Source of the DNA: Gracilimonas sp040877545
GTDB lineage: Bacteria; Bacteroidota; Rhodothermia; Balneolales; Balneolaceae
NCBI GenBank assembly: GCA_040877545.1
Contig: JBBDNN010000034.1
Coordinates: 53,523 to 117,522, forward strand
DNA: 64,000 nt
Reading direction: 5' to 3'
The notes below the pieces were generated by a model that searched no databases, was not told the origin of the DNA, and saw only the letters and a list, made by a program, of their open reading frames with translations. Below are positions 61,863-64,000 of the stretch, piece after piece. The translations under genes were made by a program, and so were the position numbers. The first letter of the stretch is position 1, and each line of letters begins with the position of its first letter.

Positions 61863-62923
61863 TTGACCAATCCCGAATTACAGAGGAATGGATCGATGAA
61901 GTAACCGGAACGCACAAAGCAGACCCAATACTAACCGAGAAGGTGATTCGGGCGTTACTATTACTGGAAGGATTGGTTAAACAAGATCTGCCTTTCGTAT
62001 TTAAAGGGGGCACGGCTTTGATGCTTCATTTTGATTCTACTAAAAGGCTCTCCATCGATATTGATATTATTCTTTCTGATAAGCAGCTGGATTTGGATGA
62101 AACACTGAATGCACTGGTCGAAGAACAAGGATTTACCCGTTACGAACTGCAAAAGCGCGAAGCCCGATCAGATATTGAAAAAGCGCACTACAAACTGTTT
62201 TATGAGCCGGTTAAAGAAACAGGCAGACCAGAGGGGTATGTATTACTGGATATCTTGTTTGAGGAGGTTCACTATAAGGATTTAATGAAGCTTCCGGTAC
62301 ACTCTCACTTTGTGCCGCAGGAAGGTGAGCCAATTATGGTGGATATTCCTTCAAAGGAAGATTTGTTGGGTGATAAACTCACCGCTTTTGCTCCCAATAC
62401 CACAGGAATTCCTTATTACAGGGGAGAAAACAGTATGAGTATGGAGATTATTAAACAGCTCTATGATATTGGCAATTTGTTTGACGAAGTAGAGAAGCTG
62501 CATTTAGTGAAGGAAACCTTTCAGAAGTTTGCAATTGCTGAACTGGCATACCGGGATAAAAGTGAACTTAAGCCAACAGATATTTTAGAGGATATTTACC
62601 AGACCTCATTATCCATTTGTACCCACGGGAAAGATGGGGAAGCCGACTTTGAGGAACTTCAAAATGGTATCCATCGAATACAGAATTACGTTTTTTCGGA
62701 AAAGTATCACATAGAGAAAGCCATCCCTCATGCTACCAAAGCAGCATATTTAGCCACTATTTTGAAGCATGATACAGATACTTTAGAACGATTTGAACCG
62801 GGGATTGATATGAAAGACTGGATCATTGAGTCTCCATTCAACACCCGAGTGAATAAACTGAAGAAATCAGATCCCGAGGCTTTCTTTTATTGGTATAAGA
62901 TGTACGAGCTAACAAGAAATTGA
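61859..62923 (+). CDS. AbiEii/AbiGii-type nucleotidyltransferase toxin
   Basis: 354 residues. The nucleotidyltransferase motif is complete: FVFKGGTALMLHFDSTKRLSIDIDIIL (GG(T/S)x9-10 then DxD) near residue 50-70, followed by DIPSKEDLLGDKLTAFAP, the other family signature, and a long helical C-terminus. AbiEii toxins transfer nucleotides to tRNA or other targets and stop growth when the antitoxin fails. The pair sits inside the BREX operon between brxC and pglX, an uncommon arrangement that suggests a joint defence unit. Confidence 0.92.
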   Translation: MIDQSRITEEWIDEVTGTHKADPILTEKVIRALLLLEGLVKQDLPFVFKGGTALMLHFDSTKRLSIDIDIILSDKQLDLDETLNALVEEQGFTRYELQKREARSDIEKAHYKLFYEPVKETGRPEGYVLLDILFEEVHYKDLMKLPVHSHFVPQEGEPIMVDIPSKEDLLGDKLTAFAPNTTGIPYYRGENSMSMEIIKQLYDIGNLFDEVEKLHLVKETFQKFAIAELAYRDKSELKPTDILEDIYQTSLSICTHGKDGEADFEELQNGIHRIQNYVFSEKYHIEKAIPHATKAAYLATILKHDTDTLERFEPGIDMKDWIIESPFNTRVNKLKKSDPEAFFYWYKMYELTRN

Positions 62924-62986
62924 ATAATCTATATTTCGGCAGTAAACAGCATTTGTTGCCGAAATATAGGGTTTAATTTGAAGAAT

Positions 62987-63077
62987 CCATCTGACGGATT
63001 GCCCGTCTGATGGATGTAATTAAGGCACATTAGCAGAAATTTAACCATCGGTCAGACGGGCTTGAATCCGTCAGACC
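62987..63077. repeat. Facing pair of REP-like hairpins
   Basis: Two hairpins with one mismatch each: CCATCTGACGG (62987-62997) / CCGTCTGATGG (63003-63013), and GGTCAGACGG (63050-63059) / CCGTCAGACC (63068-63077). Read on opposite strands, the two are nearly the same sequence (CAGACGGGC..AATCCGTCAGA), so this is an inverted pair. It follows the toxin gene and may act as its transcription terminator or be a RAYT-type repeat. Confidence 0.65.
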
Positions 63078-63084
63078 AAAAGCC

Positions 63085-63125
63085 AAATTAACGGCACTAA
63101 ATGCAAAAAGTGCCAATAATTTGAA
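63085..63125. promoter_or_regulatory. Second operator-like inverted repeat, in the pglX leader
   Basis: AAATTAAC, GGCAC (63093-63097), 12-base spacer, GTGCC (63110-63114), AATAATTTGAA. Same length and spacing as the copy at 61040. The TAATTTGA could serve as a promoter for pglX, whose ATG is 131 bases downstream. If the AbiE-like antitoxin binds here it would also control pglX. Confidence 0.68.
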
Positions 63126-63127
63126 TC

Positions 63128-63161
63128 TAAAAAAAAGCCCCTGCCGAAAAGCAGAGGCTTT
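63128..63161 (-). terminator. Strong rho-independent terminator on the minus strand
   Basis: Read on the minus strand, AAAGCCTCTGC-TTTTCG-GCAGGGGCTTT (one mismatch) is followed by a run of T residues. On the plus strand the T-run is only three bases long. It therefore stops minus-strand transcription, here of the micro-ORF at 63168-63218. Confidence 0.6.
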
Positions 63162-63167
63162 AAGTTC

Positions 63168-63218
63168 TTAAACTTGATTACGCCCCGTCACGAAGGCGGA
63201 AGAGGCTTGATCAAGCAT
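63168..63218 (-). CDS. Micro-ORF in the pglX leader, minus strand
   Basis: A 16-codon frame, ATG at 63218, reads MLDQASSAFVTGRNQV and stops 7 bases before the minus-strand terminator at 63128-63161. The pair of short frame plus terminator could be a leader peptide, a small antisense-type RNA against the pglX leader, or a chance frame. No minus-strand gene follows it to the left before the abiE genes, which run the other way. Confidence 0.25.
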   Translation of the reverse strand: MLDQASSAFVTGRNQV

Positions 63219-63255
63219 CACATTTAAAATTACGAAATTTTAGAAGTTTTTACCC

Positions 63256-64000
63256 ATGAACACCAACAAACTAAAAAAATTCGCCCAAGAAACCCGGCGG
63301 AAGCTGCTTAAACAGGTAAACGGGAAGCTGGAGCATGTGTTGAATACGGACAGCTCTGAACTGCGGGGGAAAGCCCAAACGGTAAAGGAGCTGAAGAAGG
63401 AATTGGATCGCCTGGGCAGAAAGGTGTTGGTGGATAAAGTTGCTTATACGTGGTTTAATCGTTTTGTGGCGTTGCGCTATATGGATGCACGAGCTTACCA
63501 GCCATTGGAGATGTCCATTTTAACTCCGCAGCAGGGACAGGTGTCTCCGCAGATTTTGCAGGAGGCGATGGCGGGGCATATTCCCGATGACCTGATGGTG
63601 GATCGACAGCAGATTATGGATATCCTCGATGGGCGAACGGCAAGCTCAAATCCCGAAAATGAAGCATATAGAGTGCTATTGGTGGCAAGTTGTAATCACC
63701 TGAATTCCATCTTTCCTTTTCTGTTTGAGGCGATTGACGACTACACCGAATTGCTGCTCCCTGATGACCTGACGAGCGAGTTCTCCATCATTCATGATGT
63801 GATAGAAGGCATGACCGACGAGGATTGCCAACAGGTGGAGATCCTCGGATGGCTCTACCAGTTTTATATTTCGGAGAAGAAGGATGAGGTGTTTGGCAGC
63901 AAGGGAAAGGTGAGCAAAGAGGAGATCCCTGCTGCCACGCAGCTATTTACGCCCCGATGGATTGTGGAGTACATGGTGCAGAATACCGTGGGCAAGCTGT
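63256..64000 (+). CDS. pglX: BREX adenine methyltransferase PglX (3' truncated)
   Basis: The frame starts ATG 63256 and runs off the window after 248 codons. It reads MNTNKLKKFAQETRRKLLKQVNGKLE, then VAYTWFNRFVALRYMDARAYQP and QLFTPRWIVEYMVQNTVGKL, which is the N-terminal part of PglX; the catalytic NPPY motif lies beyond the window. PglX methylates N6-adenine at non-palindromic sites to mark self DNA. GC content and codon choice (many CTG, GCG, CGG) are visibly higher than in brxC. The leader carries an operator-like repeat and a minus-strand terminator, so it may be transcribed separately from brxABC. Confidence 0.95.
   Translation, partial: MNTNKLKKFAQETRRKLLKQVNGKLEHVLNTDSSELRGKAQTVKELKKELDRLGRKVLVDKVAYTWFNRFVALRYMDARAYQPLEMSILTPQQGQVSPQILQEAMAGHIPDDLMVDRQQIMDILDGRTASSNPENEAYRVLLVASCNHLNSIFPFLFEAIDDYTELLLPDDLTSEFSIIHDVIEGMTDEDCQQVEILGWLYQFYISEKKDEVFGSKGKVSKEEIPAATQLFTPRWIVEYMVQNTVGKL

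Larger units (their letters stand above)
52853..64000. mobile_element. Defence island with BREX type 1-like operon (right end outside window)
   Basis: Everything right of the broken tRNA-Arg differs from the core genes on its left. It holds unknown genes, a BREX operon and an AbiE-like pair. No integrase, transposase or right attachment site is in the window, so mobility is inferred from the tRNA break and the cargo. Confidence 0.6.

Overview
The window looks like the chromosome of a moderately AT-rich member of the Bacteroidota/Rhodothermota-Balneolota radiation. This is inferred from the gene families: a TonB-dependent receptor with a carboxypeptidase-like plug extension, many lipoproteins with LxxC lipoboxes, M14 and M28 secreted peptidases, YpdA (bacillithiol pathway), and TAnnTTTG-type -7 promoter elements. 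No rRNA is present, so the exact taxon cannot be fixed.

Bases 1-52750 are ordinary core chromosome. In order: an SDR enzyme (cut by the window start), a TRIC-type channel, PolX, a secreted M14 peptidase, a methionine-type trans-sulfuration enzyme, a three-gene minus-strand operon (M28 peptidase, TPR lipoprotein, asparagine-synthetase-like protein), a TPP riboswitch driving a probable thiamine TonB receptor, a polyphosphate-type VTC/DUF4956/HlyD operon, YpdA, a YheT-type hydrolase, smc, a four-helix-bundle insertion, frr, an unknown gene with fumarylacetoacetase, MntP, metK, ruvB, an ECF sigma/TPR anti-sigma-like pair, scpA, an M28 peptidase, a TPR-CHAT protein, ftsY, a PgsA-type enzyme, a NUDIX hydrolase, a small excisionase-like regulator pair, thioredoxin, PQQ-type sugar dehydrogenase, comEC, ThuA, a GH30-like hydrolase, xseB-dxs and queA.

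At 52811 a tRNA-Arg(UCG) gene starts with its own promoter but is recognisable only to the anticodon stem (about 52852). Everything to its right is a defence island that leaves the window at 64000. The first 3.3 kb holds four genes of unknown function (one AAA+ ATPase, one WYL-like candidate regulator). A BREX type 1-like operon follows: brxA, brxB, brxC, then a two-gene AbiE-like toxin/antitoxin module, then the beginning of pglX. The rest of the BREX operon (pglZ and a brxL-type gene would be expected) lies outside.

The most unusual signal is a 41-bp element, GGCAC-N12-GTGCC flanked by conserved AT-rich arms. It occurs once directly upstream of the AbiE-like antitoxin gene and once in the leader of pglX. 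Arms are conserved and the spacer is not, as expected of a dimer operator. I infer that the AbiE-like antitoxin could repress both its own module and the BREX methyltransferase, linking the two defence systems. A minus-strand micro-ORF with a strong terminator sits in the same pglX leader.
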